Below are positions 9,079-18,167 of a stretch of DNA of 20,566 bases, piece by piece. Both the position numbers and the translations under genes were made by a program. The DNA lies in assembly GCA_900073065.1 (NCBI GenBank), contig FJOG01000004.1, positions 642,392-662,957 of the forward strand, in the 5' to 3' direction. The DNA comes from Phialocephala subalpina. Taxonomy: Eukaryota; Ascomycota; Leotiomycetes; Helotiales; Mollisiaceae. The stretch's first letter is position 1. Each line of letters begins with the position of its first letter. The notes below the pieces were generated by a model that searched no databases, was not told the origin of the DNA, and worked only from the letters and a program-made list of their open reading frames with translations.

Positions 9079-10942
9079 CTAAGCGCTCGTTTCCGACTCA
9101 CTTTTCGTCTTCTCACCGGCATGTATATCAACGTCATCCAACACCGTCTCATTCGTCTTCCCGGCCCGCAACCTCACTCTCTTCAGCTTCCTCGTCTCAT
9201 TGTCAATCTTGTACGTTTGACTCCAGGTGATAAGGTTCATGATGATGGCGAAACCAACCATTCCCATTGTAACTCCGAACGATGTTGCATAGCGTGGTGC
9301 GTACTTGGAGTTGAAGATCTGAGACCCGACTGCTCCCCCGATCTGACCGTAGCTGTTAACGAATCCGATGGCGAATGCTGAGCCTGTCGCTTTCTCGGTT
9401 GTTTGGACCCGCCATGGCCACATAACAGTATCTGAGGACTAGTTAGTCGCAACTTGTGTTAGAGGTTGGGAAGACTTACACCAGGAAGAGGAGACCCCAG
9501 TTGCAATGATGGTCGCGGCATACACCATACCGGTGTTTGGGAATGTAAACAGGACGGCATAACATGCCATGATTGCGATGAGGAATGAGAGTGGGATGAG
9601 AGGTTGTGGTACTAGTGCTGCATCAGAAAGCAAACCAAAGATGATCGTGACGATGACGGACACCACGGCGGATGGAATGTTGAGCAGCTGGCTACGTGCA
9701 ATAGATCTGTTTCAAGACATTGTCAATGAAGTTATAACGACTTTGAAACCGCTGGCCAACTTACGTGAAGCCGAGGTTCGCAATTACAGTGGGTTGGTAG
9801 AAAGTCAGTCCTGTCGTCCCGATAGTGAAGAAAGCCCAGCAAAGCGTGAACAACCAAATTTTCCTGTCCTTGAGAACATCGAGAATCTCACGGATGCTGA
9901 AATGTGCTTCTGCTGATCTTGGGGAATTGCCAGGGAGCCTAGCTTGTATGAAAGCCTTCTCGTTCTCGGTGAGCCAACGCGCACCAGATGGGACTGTTCA
10001 AGAAGTCAGAAGCGAAGAATAAGCGAGAGGTGGAGAGGGGGAAAGAGAAACATACAGTCTGGCATCGCGAAAAACGCTACGATGCCCACGACGACAGTAA
10101 CGATACCCTCTGTGAGGAACAACCATTGCCATCCTGATAACCCACCCGTTGTGACCCCGTTAAAAGCGAACGCCAAGACCCCACCAATGACAGTGCTGAA
10201 GTATCCGAGTACCGTGACGTACAGGATACGAAGTGCCAATTCATCAGGGCGGTACCAGTAGCACATTTGAAGCAGCATACCAGGCCACAATCCAGCTTCG
10301 AAAAGACCAAGGAAGAAACGAGCTGTCCACAAGCCTCCTTTATTCTTGACAGCAGCATGGCAGCACAGTGCTGTTCCCCAGGTGACCATGATTCGAGATT
10401 GCCATCTCGAGGGAAGGACTCGTTTCACCAAGAGGTTGGATGGTGCTTCTGCGATGATATACGGGATCTTCAGGACCGTAAGCTTGTGCTCGGAAGTCTT
10501 GACTTCGTATGTTTGCGCTTACATAGTACAAGGTCGTGACAAAGTTGTAGTCATTTGAGGTCATATGCAGTTGTGTCAGGATGTTTCGAGAAGTCCCTTT
10601 GTCCATTATCCTGGCATTCGCAGCATTCGCAGCATCGAGATTTTTCAGAAGATACATCAAAGACATCAATGGCATGAGATGCCAGTCGATTCTTCGGATG
10701 AGCTTCTTTTCCTCGTCATAGCTCAACAGTGCGCGAGCGCGCATTCGATCGGCATCGTATCCAGTGATGGCTTCATCAGAGCCCTCACCATCAGAGATGA
10801 CTTTACCACGGGTGACAAAGTGCAATCCATCTTTTCCATTATCTGCTCCTCTGTCAAATGAGATTGTGGTCTCCAAGGCTGCTTTCTCATCGGTTGCATT
10901 GGGCGCTGTCTCGATCTTCTCCGAAATCTCAGGTGAAGACAT
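9079..10942 (-). CDS. MFS transporter, allantoate permease (Dal5)-like anion:cation symporter family
   Basis: Five exons on the minus strand: 10942-10523, 10467-10056, 9993-9765, 9706-9480 and 9431-9079. Introns are 55, 62, 58 and 48 bp, all with clean GT...AG ends and phases that join. They sum to 1641 nt and 546 residues, a normal length for the family. After a hydrophilic N-terminal tail of about 85 residues, the first membrane segment is followed by NLDAANAANARIM (101-113), the family signature region. IPYIIAEAPSNLLVKRVLPS and ARFFLGLFEAGLWPG match the second and fourth helix areas. About 12 membrane helices are expected. The family imports allantoate, ureidosuccinate, nicotinate, pantothenate, biotin and small peptides; the substrate here cannot be told. 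The gene looks intact, unlike most of its neighbours. Confidence 0.88.
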
Positions 10943-11908
10943 GGTGACTAACAATTCCCAGGACAGCAAGAAATATTTTGCTTCGAGCGCTTGTGAGAAA
11001 CAGTTGATGATAATCCAAGACAGGGGACACTTCCTTCTTTAAGGTCGACGCCGCGAGTAAACACGTTATCGGGAACTGCTAAGACGAACTCATCCTATGA
11101 CCGCAATATCCATGTTGCTCACAGCCTCATTCAGTATAGCATAATATGCAGCGGCAAGCATCAAGTGCGTTGGGACATCCTATGCTATTGCTTGGAAATA
11201 CCAAGATAGATAACTGCCCGCGATGAACCTCAAGGGGACAAGAGTGGGATGCAAAATGCAACCTCACACCTTTTGTGGCTTTGATAACGAGCAGTGCTTT
11301 GACTACCAATATTGAATGCGAAATCAGGTCAAGGGTGAAGATAATTTGAAGAAGTGACATCGGGGGAATTATGAGGAAATATTGGCGTCGTGCACGCAAT
11401 TCGCTTCATCCCGCCAACCCCCCATCTCGAAATATTTTGATAACAAAAGTACAAATAGCGAACAACACGAAAGATAGCTTGAACAAACGTTACATTTGCA
11501 TACTAAGCCCGATTGCTTGCAGAGAATTGGTATAAAGAGACTTGCCCAAGGAGCCAACACTGGCATCCCATTCCGCCTGCCGCCCGCCACTTCCGCCACT
11601 CAGCGGGTCATCCTCCCCGGATTCCGCAGAGATAAGCAACTTCCATCACAAGAAATAAATACCCATACTTGACTCGTACCTTCTGGCCGCCATAAAAATA
11701 AAGTTGTTCTAAGGTAACTTCATCTAGTTTCCTTATCAACGTCCGATCCCAAGTGGATCCGCGGTACGGGAGCGCTCCCGAACCCCCCACCTTTGAAAGT
11801 TAGGGCAGTGCGGAGGCCCCCTATCGCTTTTTGGACGAGCTGTGAAGAACATTTCTGGACTTCCAAACATCATCTGAACAGCCTATCAGTACCAGTCAGA
11901 CTTTCACG
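10943..11908. promoter_or_regulatory. Divergent intergenic region with GATA-factor motifs
   Basis: This 966-bp spacer separates the divergently transcribed permease and M20 genes and probably contains both promoters. HGATAR-type motifs, the binding sequence of fungal GATA factors such as AreA, occur at 11066-11071 (reverse), 11204-11209, 11208-11213, 11282-11287, 11438-11443 and 11630-11635. Six is about twice chance expectation, so this is only suggestive. Nitrogen control would suit a Dal5-type permease and a secreted peptidase. Confidence 0.3.
11767..11780. promoter_or_regulatory. Perfect CGG-N8-CCG palindrome upstream of M20 gene
   Basis: CGGGAGCGCTCCCG is a perfect 14-bp palindrome 129 bp before the M20 start codon. 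Inverted CGG triplets with a fixed spacer are the classic target of fungal Zn(II)2Cys6 dimers, here with an 8-bp gap. A second palindrome, CCGCGG, lies a few bases upstream. No binding factor can be assigned from the window. Confidence 0.35.
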
Positions 11909-13014
11909 ATGAAGAATTTGATAGTCGCCGCTTCATTGTTCTTGGCCCACTCGGTCATCACAACTTCAGCTTCCACTCAACAACCACTTCACGACTTGGA
12001 CACCTCGTTTACCTCATCTCTCATCAGCTTACACAAGTCTCTGGTCGAAATACCATCAATCTCCGGTGCTGAGCGAAATGTCTCATCTTTCCTCATCGAA
12101 TATATGAAAAGCAAAAACTTCACCGTCAAGTCTCAAGCCGTATCAGAGACTCGCGAAAATGTACTTGCCTATAGTGGCAGATCTCTAAAGACAAGGACCC
12201 TCGTGACCTCTCACATCGACACCGTCCCTCCCTTCTGGCCATACGAAAGACATGGCGACGAGATCTGGGGCAGAGGTACCGTTGATGCGAAAGGGAGCGT
12301 CGCATCCCAGATTATTGCCGTAGAGTCACTCCTCCAGTCATCAGAAATCTCAGAAGGCGATGTTGGACTCCTCTTCGTCGTCGGAGAAGAGAGAGGAGGC
12401 GAAGGAATGCGTGTTGTGAATGACCTCGGTCTGTCATGGGATACTGTGATTTTCGGCGAGCCGACGGAGTTGAAGTTGGCCAGTGGCCACAAAGGAGGAA
12501 TGGGCTTCACTTTGAAAGCTAAAGGCAAGGCGGGGCATTCGGGGTATCCGGAGCTGGGGAAGAGTGCTACTCATATGCTGATACAAGCTCTCGCCGCTCT
12601 CGACGGGCTGACCTTGCCGTCGAGCGAACGATTTGGGAATACAACCATCAATATCGGCAAATTGGAAGGAGGAGTTGCTGCCAACGTGATTGCTGAAGAT
12701 GCGTCGGCCGTTGTGTCCATCCGAGTAGCTGCTGGTAATGCGAAAGAAATCAGTGAGTTGGTAGAGAAGACGATCCATGATGCTGTCCCCGACATTCAGA
12801 TCGACTTTACGCTGGGAATTGGGCCAGTCGCCATTGATCATGACGTGGATGGTGAGTGATTTCAAGGGTGCAAGAGAGTCTTAGTCTAATCAGTGTGATA
12901 GGATTTGAAACGGCGGTCATGAACTATGGAACTGACATACCTGCTCTGAAAGGAGACCACAAGAGATACCTTTACGGACCTGGAACTATCCTTGTTGCGT
13001 CAGTGAGTTGGTAG
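11909..13014 (+). CDS. Secreted M20-family metallopeptidase, C-terminally truncated
   Basis: Exon 1 is 11909-12851. A 50-bp intron (12852-12901) follows, then exon 2 to a stop at 13012-13014, for 351 residues. The N terminus (MKNLIVAASLFLAHSVITTS) is a good signal peptide. M20 di-zinc catalytic residues are in place: His102 (TSHIDTVPP), Asp126 (GTVDAKGS), Glu160-Glu161 (GEERGG) and Glu184 (GEPTE). The dimerisation domain is present with AGHSGYPELGKSA. M20 enzymes hydrolyse peptides or N-acyl amino acids (carboxypeptidase, acetylornithine deacetylase, aminoacylase types). After YLYGPGTILVA the expected His-containing C-terminal block (HSDHE-like) is missing. Instead a direct repeat of the gene's own sequence begins and gives SVSW-stop. 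One zinc ligand and about 40 residues are therefore lost, and activity is doubtful. Substrate and any alternative splicing through the duplicate are unknown. Confidence 0.8.
12750..12999 (+). repeat. 250-bp tandem direct repeat, copy 1
   Basis: This copy covers the end of M20 exon 1, the whole 50-bp intron and 98 bp of exon 2. It is followed immediately by an identical copy with no spacer. The base before the unit differs between the copies (A at 12749, G at 12999), which fixes the left edge. Confidence 0.95.
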
Positions 13015-13249
13015 AGAAGACGATCCATGATGCTGTCCCCGACATTCAGATCGACTTTACGCTGGGAATTGGGCCAGTCGCCATTGATCATGACGTGGAT
13101 GGTGAGTGATTTCAAGGGTGCAAGAGAGTCTTAGTCTAATCAGTGTGATAGGATTTGAAACGGCGGTCATGAACTATGGAACTGACATACCTGCTCTGAA
13201 AGGAGACCACAAGAGATACCTTTACGGACCTGGAACTATCCTTGTTGCG
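13000..13249 (+). repeat. 250-bp tandem direct repeat, copy 2
   Basis: Base-for-base identical to 12750-12999 as far as I can read. It repeats the intron with usable splice sites (13102-13151) and the exon-2 segment encoding DGFETAVMNYG to GTILVA. After 13249 the sequence is unrelated to M20, so the original 3' end of the gene is absent from both copies. The following 13250-13406 shows no recognisable feature. Confidence 0.95.
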
Positions 13250-13406
13250 AAAACAGACAGAACACAGATCGCCACCCCACACTTTTTGCTTTGCAGACAT
13301 CCTCTATCCGAACACCAAATGGATAAAATCTCCGGCCACATGCCACACATGACGTTCGACTTCCAAACCCCTTTGATAGTGATACAAGCTTCACGGAAAG
13401 ATACTT

Positions 13407-14111
13407 CTATCTCAAGGCATTCATCGCCAAGTCATCAGCCTGCTGATTCTGGTCTTTCCTCACCAAGCAAAAGCTCACCCGCGTCCCATACTCCTTCTCC
13501 AACAATACCACTCTTTCATGAAGAAACTTGAACGCTCTTCCATTGACGACAGGCTTTCCCTCGTGATTTTTCAATCCATTCGATGCCCACTTCCAAATGA
13601 AGATACTCAGTCCCTTCTGCAGATACGCTGAATTCGTCTTGATGATCACGTGCGACAGATCCTCGCCAGCAATGATCAAGTCTTGCAGGACGTCCAACGC
13701 TCCTATCGTAGCGTACAATTCCGCAGACTGGCTAGTTTGGGGAAACGGATCTGGTACGATGCCATGGCGATTGAGATTGACAGCAAAATCAGAGACGAAG
13801 ATGCCGTAGCTGGCTTGAGCAGCGGATGATCCGTTTGCAAGGCATCGGCCAGTGACAGCGATCACGATCGATGCTGGATCTGATTCTAGTCGTCGAAAAT
13901 TGGATTCTGGGCCGTTGTAGGCTTTGGCTCCGCGTTGTTCGATGTTGAATGTTCGAGTTGTTCTGGGTGTCTTGACAGGTACCGCTTGGCGTTTGGTGAT
14001 TCCCGTTTGCAGTCCGCGGCGGGGGACTCTTCGACCTTGGGGACGTCGACCTGGAACTCGAATGGAGCGGAGGGCTTGACCGATGTCCCTGCCATCAAGC
14101 TCGGACTTCAA
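13407..14111 (-). CDS. RNase H-like domain protein, catalytic residues lost (copy 1)
   Basis: A 234-codon open frame with an RNase H type 1 fold pattern: SIVIAVTGRCLANG, QTSQSAELYATIGALDVLQ, IIKTNSAYLQKG, WASNGLKNHEGKPVVN and DQNQQADDLAMNAL. RNase H enzymes need four acidic residues. Counting from 14111, the second (Glu131) and fourth (Asp226) are present, but the first is Thr87 (TGRC where DGAC is usual) and the third is Asn160 (TNSAY where TDSAY is usual). Hydrolysis is therefore unlikely. No in-frame ATG exists back to the upstream stop at 14214. The only good ATG (14095) opens another frame that runs to 13886 and reads sensibly up to PNAKR, so an N-terminal frameshift at about 13980-14000 is likely. 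It may be a binding-only paralogue or an early pseudogene. Confidence 0.6.
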   Translation of the reverse strand: MKSELDGRDIGQALRSIRVPGRRPQGRRVPRRGLQTGITKRQAVPVKTPRTTRTFNIEQRGAKAYNGPESNFRRLESDPASIVIAVTGRCLANGSSAAQASYGIFVSDFAVNLNRHGIVPDPFPQTSQSAELYATIGALDVLQDLIIAGEDLSHVIIKTNSAYLQKGLSIFIWKWASNGLKNHEGKPVVNGRAFKFLHERVVLLEKEYGTRVSFCLVRKDQNQQADDLAMNALR

Positions 14112-14528
14112 GATGGCGTTGGGATAAAGGAGAGGGTTGAATTGGTGATAAGTGTCTGAGATGTTGTGGTGTTCGGTGAGATTTGAAGTTGAGGTTGAGT
14201 TAGGGGTTTTTGGCTAGTGTCCGTTCGCGAGGCTAAACCAGGATTGTCCCCGGGGTACAAATAATCTGGTCAATAAAATAATTATTGAGATATCCATGGA
14301 CATTGCTCTATGCTTAACTGATTGATACAAGTAAAACGTGTGATGTTTTCATCGCCAAAATCTTCCACATCTCAAAATGCCGTAAGTGGAAAGGGGAGCT
14401 GGCACGTGACTAACCTCCTCCGCCCCGCTCCGCCGACCTCTCCGCTTGAATGTAGGAAAGCCAACACGTGTTGAAGAGGCAGGCTAGATGTTGGTTCGGA
14501 GCTCCTCATATTTGGTCTTTGTGAATGA
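14112..14528. other. Intergenic, no recognisable feature
   Basis: A spacer between RNase H-like copies 1 and 2, with no domain-like frame. It contains a GC-rich pyrimidine stretch with repeated TCCGC units at about 14418-14445. It may include the promoter of copy 1. Confidence 0.5.
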
Positions 14529-15099
14529 CTAAATGCCGAACACAAATTTAGCAAGCTGATCCGCCTCCAGATTCGTACCTCTTTGCACCAACCACAAAGT
14601 TCACTTCACAACCTCTCCTCTGAAACTCGCTAATCTTTCGATGCATCGAGTAAATCAAAGGCCACCTATTAACGTCTTCTCCTACCTTTAATATTGCTCT
14701 CCCAAGCTCAAGCTCTCTCAATCAATGCGTCCACCAGATGTTCATGCTTGGCTATCAAGATAGATCTTGATATGTATTCGAAGGGAGGAGGAACATTTAG
14801 CAGCCTTTCAACTTGTTCAAATGCCTTATGGGAGGCATACAGTTGAGCTTCCGTGCTTATCTGATGGTAGGTACTTGGAACACGACCCCCGATATATGGA
14901 GAGATTGTGGTGCGGAAAAGACACCGAAGGAGCATTGCGCAGTTGGCTGACCGGATCGCGCGCAGTAGCCGTCGATGCTGATGACGATTGATCTTCTGTC
15001 GCTGTGGAGTCGTCTGACGCCCATTTGTGGATCATCGTACAACATGATTCCCATGCGGGATGGATCGTGGAGGCGACGTTGGCGATCGAGAGAGCTCAT
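14529..15099 (-). pseudogene. RNase H-like pseudogene (copy 2), frameshifted
   Basis: Starts MSSLDRQRRLHDPSRMG at 15099 and reads RSIVISIDGYCARSG and AQCSFGVFSAPQ. It must shift frame near 14890-14900 to continue as GGRVPSTYHQISTEAQLYAS. An in-frame TGA lies at 14708-14710. Further on, IYSMHRKISEFQRRGCEVNF and, in another frame, TNLEADQLAKFVFGI to the stop at 14529 complete the fold. The first (IDG), second (STEAQ) and fourth (EADQLA) acidic positions are kept; the third is Lys (IAKHEHL). At least two frame changes plus a stop make this non-coding today. It is related to copies 1 and 3. Confidence 0.65.
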
Positions 15100-15502
15100 T
15101 CTCGTTGCGGGGACGGTCGTAACTCGCAGGAGAGAAGTCTGAGAAGGGTTGGCGTGCGCAGTGTGAACTCAGTTTCTGTCCTATGAATGAGAATCTCTGG
15201 AATTAAGCACACTGGAAAGTGGGAAAGGTGCAAGGAACGAGGAGGAAGGACCGCCACTAAATACCCCACTTCATTTCCCATACATGGTTTCTAGATAGAG
15301 CGAGAAACAATGGCTCCGACTGATTCCTTTGAACTGTCATGGATCAAAGTAAAACATGGGAGTATTCTCAATAATGCTCGCTAAAGATGAGCCCCCTGAA
15401 AGCTCCCGTCAAAATGTCCTAACTTAGAAGATTCTACCAACGCCTTGCATTGTTAGAAACTGCTTTCCTAGGCCCACAAAGACCTAATTTCCCAAACAGT
15501 TG
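15100..15502. other. Intergenic, no recognisable feature
   Basis: A spacer of about 400 bp between RNase H-like copies 2 and 3. I see no coding content beyond short unsupported frames and no repeat or RNA gene. Confidence 0.5.
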
Positions 15503-16198
15503 TCAATACAAAATAGATCTCGCTAAGCTATCAGCTTCTTCGTTTCAGTCCCCCGTCACGCGAAGAAAATTGACCTCAACGCCGTCATACTACATCTATG
15601 AGATCTCATCGTCGATTTCCTCAAATAATTCTCGATTTACAACTTCCTTTCCTTTCGCATTCATCCACCCATTCTCTTTCCACGTCAGAATCTAGTCAGT
15701 GACACCGTTGTAAACATCTGCTGAGTCCGTGAGGATCGCAACTCGCTTGATTCTCTCAACTCGTTGGTAAAGGAGCAAGTCTATTGTATCAAGAGCACAA
15801 TGTGCCGCGCACAACTCAGCGACTTGACTGGTTTGATTGTGTGACCCCGGGACTCTTTCAGCGGTGTTGTAAGAAGAACCTTCGCTGAAATATACGCCTA
15901 AGGAGGCTCGAGCTCCACGGCGTCCGTTTCGCGAACATGCTCCGTCTATGCTGATCACGACGGCGCTGTGATCTCGCAAGCGTCTAAACTCATCGCGAGA
16001 AGATTCCATTCAGCCGCTCCCTCGCGATTGCACTCATTTAAGCTTTCTAGCAGCTTGTCCTCTAGCTCGAATCGCATCAGGAGATTCCGTAGGTGGGGAA
16101 CTAGGGCTTTGCCGGTCAGGTTTTGAAAAGAAACCCTGAGTTCTGGATAACTTTCGGCTGGGGATGGTTGCCAATTGTCCAGAGTAGTGTGACGGCAT
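15503..16198 (-). pseudogene. RNase H-like pseudogene (copy 3), six in-frame stops
   Basis: One uninterrupted reading phase of 232 codons runs from ATG 16198 (MPSHYSGQLATIPSRK) to the stop at 15503-15505, almost the length of copy 1. Six internal stops lie in that single phase: TGA 16034-16036, TGA 16010-16012, TAG 15692-15694, TAG 15596-15598, TAG 15590-15592 and TGA 15545-15547. Domain order is intact: VVISIDGACSRNG, QTSQVAELCAAHCALD, ILTDSADVYNG, WKENGWMNAKGKEVVN and NEEADSLARSIL. All four catalytic acidic positions are retained (IDG, AEL, TDS, EAD). No frameshift is needed. The gene therefore decayed by substitutions only; every stop is one transition from CAG, CGA or TGG. Confidence 0.7.
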
Positions 16199-17296
16199 CT
16201 TGTATTTCCTGTCGTGATAATGCTTCCGGAAAAGGTTTGTCGAGGTGGGAAAGAAGAAGGATTCAGGTTGTGATGATGATGAGCCCATGCGCTGAAGCGA
16301 GGTCACTCCACCTAGGGGGTGGTTGCGGCAAGGACTACCCCTCCTAATTTCTGGAGCCGCACCCCGTGCTTGGGCAAGAGAACAATGTTCTAGATGAGGG
16401 CATATCTTTTTTATTTCGAAAGACAAGGAAGCCGTCCTGTGAGTCCGGAGGCATTCCGAAAGCATGAATTAACGGAAAGTTGTAGTTGTAGGAGAGTAGT
16501 TTTAGCTGAAGATTGCTACTTACACCCCTCCCAAAACGAATGCTCACACCGTCCCCCCTTTCCTTTCCAGTTAATCGCGAAACCATCGCAGAACTCAAGA
16601 AGGACGCAACGCACTCCACTAGCTACTTTACTAACGCGATGCGTCAAGAACTACGAGTCAAGGAACGCTCGAGTTTTCCTATCACCGAATAGCTATTTTT
16701 TGATTGTAAATAGCGCAGATATCATCAGATATTAGGAGCATTACTATGGGGCATCAAATGCTGATGTACACTGTTGCTTCAGGTTATGAGAGCTATACCA
16801 GCCAGCCAAAACAATCTCGTTCCTGCCACCAAGAATGTGAATTGCAGCTTAAGCTCTCAAGCGAGAAAATACAGTCATCCCAAAGAGGCACTCCAATGCA
16901 CCACAGTCACTCTAATTTTTCCAGGAAGAGTACAAATCACCCCAACACGTTCCCTGAAAACATTTAGCTATGTATCCTGTGTCCTACGAATGCATCTATG
17001 GGCGCACAAGACGCAACAACCTGCCTGCAGAAAACATTCTTCCAAACGAACCCATAGTGCTTGCACCGTACGGACTGTTGCGATATTTAGCCTGTTTTCC
17101 GGCTCTCTTTTCTGCTTTTGGACCAACTCAAACCCTTCAAAAGGAATCTATTTAGAAATGAGAGAGACTTTCCATTTTTACACCTTTTCATGAACGTCGA
17201 AGGGTAGAAATGCTTTGGTCCTGTACGTAAACCGTACCATCACATTTCTCAAAGGCAGCCGACGCATCTCGAAAACTTTCGAGTACATTGCAGAAG
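16199..17296. other. Intergenic, no recognisable feature
   Basis: About 1.1 kb between RNase H-like copy 3 and the secreted-type pseudogene. The copy-3 phase stays open upstream to 16465 with further ATGs, but the residues look like untranslated sequence (Ser/Pro/His-rich). No RNA gene, repeat or domain-bearing frame was found. Confidence 0.45.
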
Positions 17297-18070
17297 ATGA
17301 AATCCTCATGGGTCTCGTCCGTAATGGGGATAAACCTTTTGTGAAGTCTGGTTATCGGACATCCAGGAGTTATCGCCAGTATCGATACTACAACTGCTAG
17401 CCCAGAAATTCCCACAACACGCATATACACAACAACGAGCACAACAGCCACATGGTTTGCGCCCTTTGGTCCCAACATCAAAGTCGACTACACAATAATC
17501 TCTACCGTGACCCAAATAATGGCACCCCGAAGCACAAAGTACCCCTCATACCCAGCAATAGTCGTCGACACCGACACCAAAACCGTAGGCTACACGGAAC
17601 GCGCACTGGCATCGCCAGGTGTAGGATACAACAGAACGTATACCAGCACGTACATCAGCTCCACAACATTCATTGTCTACCAACCTCAACCAACAGACAT
17701 GCCTGCCGGGAAAGCCATAGATACACTTCTCTGTAAAGAATATGTACCAGCAGACTTTGAGTCCGATCCACGATGTGATGAGCTGGGCTTTGATACGGCA
17801 TGTCAGGGACAATACGATCAAGTTGGTGGCTTGTGATGGTGTCGCCGACTGGCGCCATCTGATCTCCTTTTCACTCCGAACCATTTCATGGGCAGAACTT
17901 GCTGGGGGAATCGAACGGACTTTCATCCGTTAATGGAGCCGTGTAAGAAGTGGGATCATCAGATGGGTTGTGATCCTTGCAAGGGCAGGGCAGACACGTA
18001 TGGATTTTCACCGAACGATTGGGTGTGTAAAAATACTACGTACTGGGACTGTGTGAACTCCGTACCTTGA
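17297..18070 (+). pseudogene. Ser/Thr-rich, Cys-rich secreted-type protein with two in-frame TGA codons
   Basis: One reading phase of 258 codons runs from ATG 17297 to TGA 18068-18070, interrupted by TGA at 17342-17344 and TGA at 17834-17836. The start reads MKSSWVSSVMGINLL, stop, SLVIGHPGVIAS, which could have been a signal peptide. A Thr/Ser-rich segment follows (TTTASPEIPTTRIYTTTSTT), then a C-terminal part with ten cysteines including MGRTCWGNRTDFHPL, GCDPCKG and TTYWDCVNSVP, and N-glycosylation sequons. The family is not recognised; an extracellular role is inferred from composition. Introns removing the stops were tried without finding frame-preserving GT-AG pairs. The part before 17342 is the less certain end. 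Confidence 0.45.
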
Positions 18071-18167
18071 TATTCGCTGAGTCCTTGAACTGATGAGTCA
18101 GAGGCCGAGGACGAAGAAGTTGTGTTGTATGTTAATTGCAGGAACGTCCATTCTCGAAGCGGAAATA

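Noticed and set aside
10264..10860. Plus-strand open frames opposite the permease
   Set aside because: The minus-strand exons join cleanly into a full-length MFS protein; the opposite frames are by-products of its codon use.
12434..12865. Long open frame antisense to the M20 gene
   Set aside because: The plus-strand frame has full M20 motifs and a signal peptide; the antisense frame shows no domain and is a shadow.
15692..16012. RNase H-like copies as fragments of a LINE or LTR retrotransposon
   Set aside because: They begin with their own short N terminus and no reverse transcriptase, gag or integrase remnant flanks any copy; length and layout fit the stand-alone fungal RNase H-like family.
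17342..17836. TGA read-through or selenocysteine recoding in the Cys-rich gene
   Set aside because: Ascomycete nuclear genes do not use TGA as sense and most fungi lack selenocysteine machinery; neighbouring genes are also decayed.
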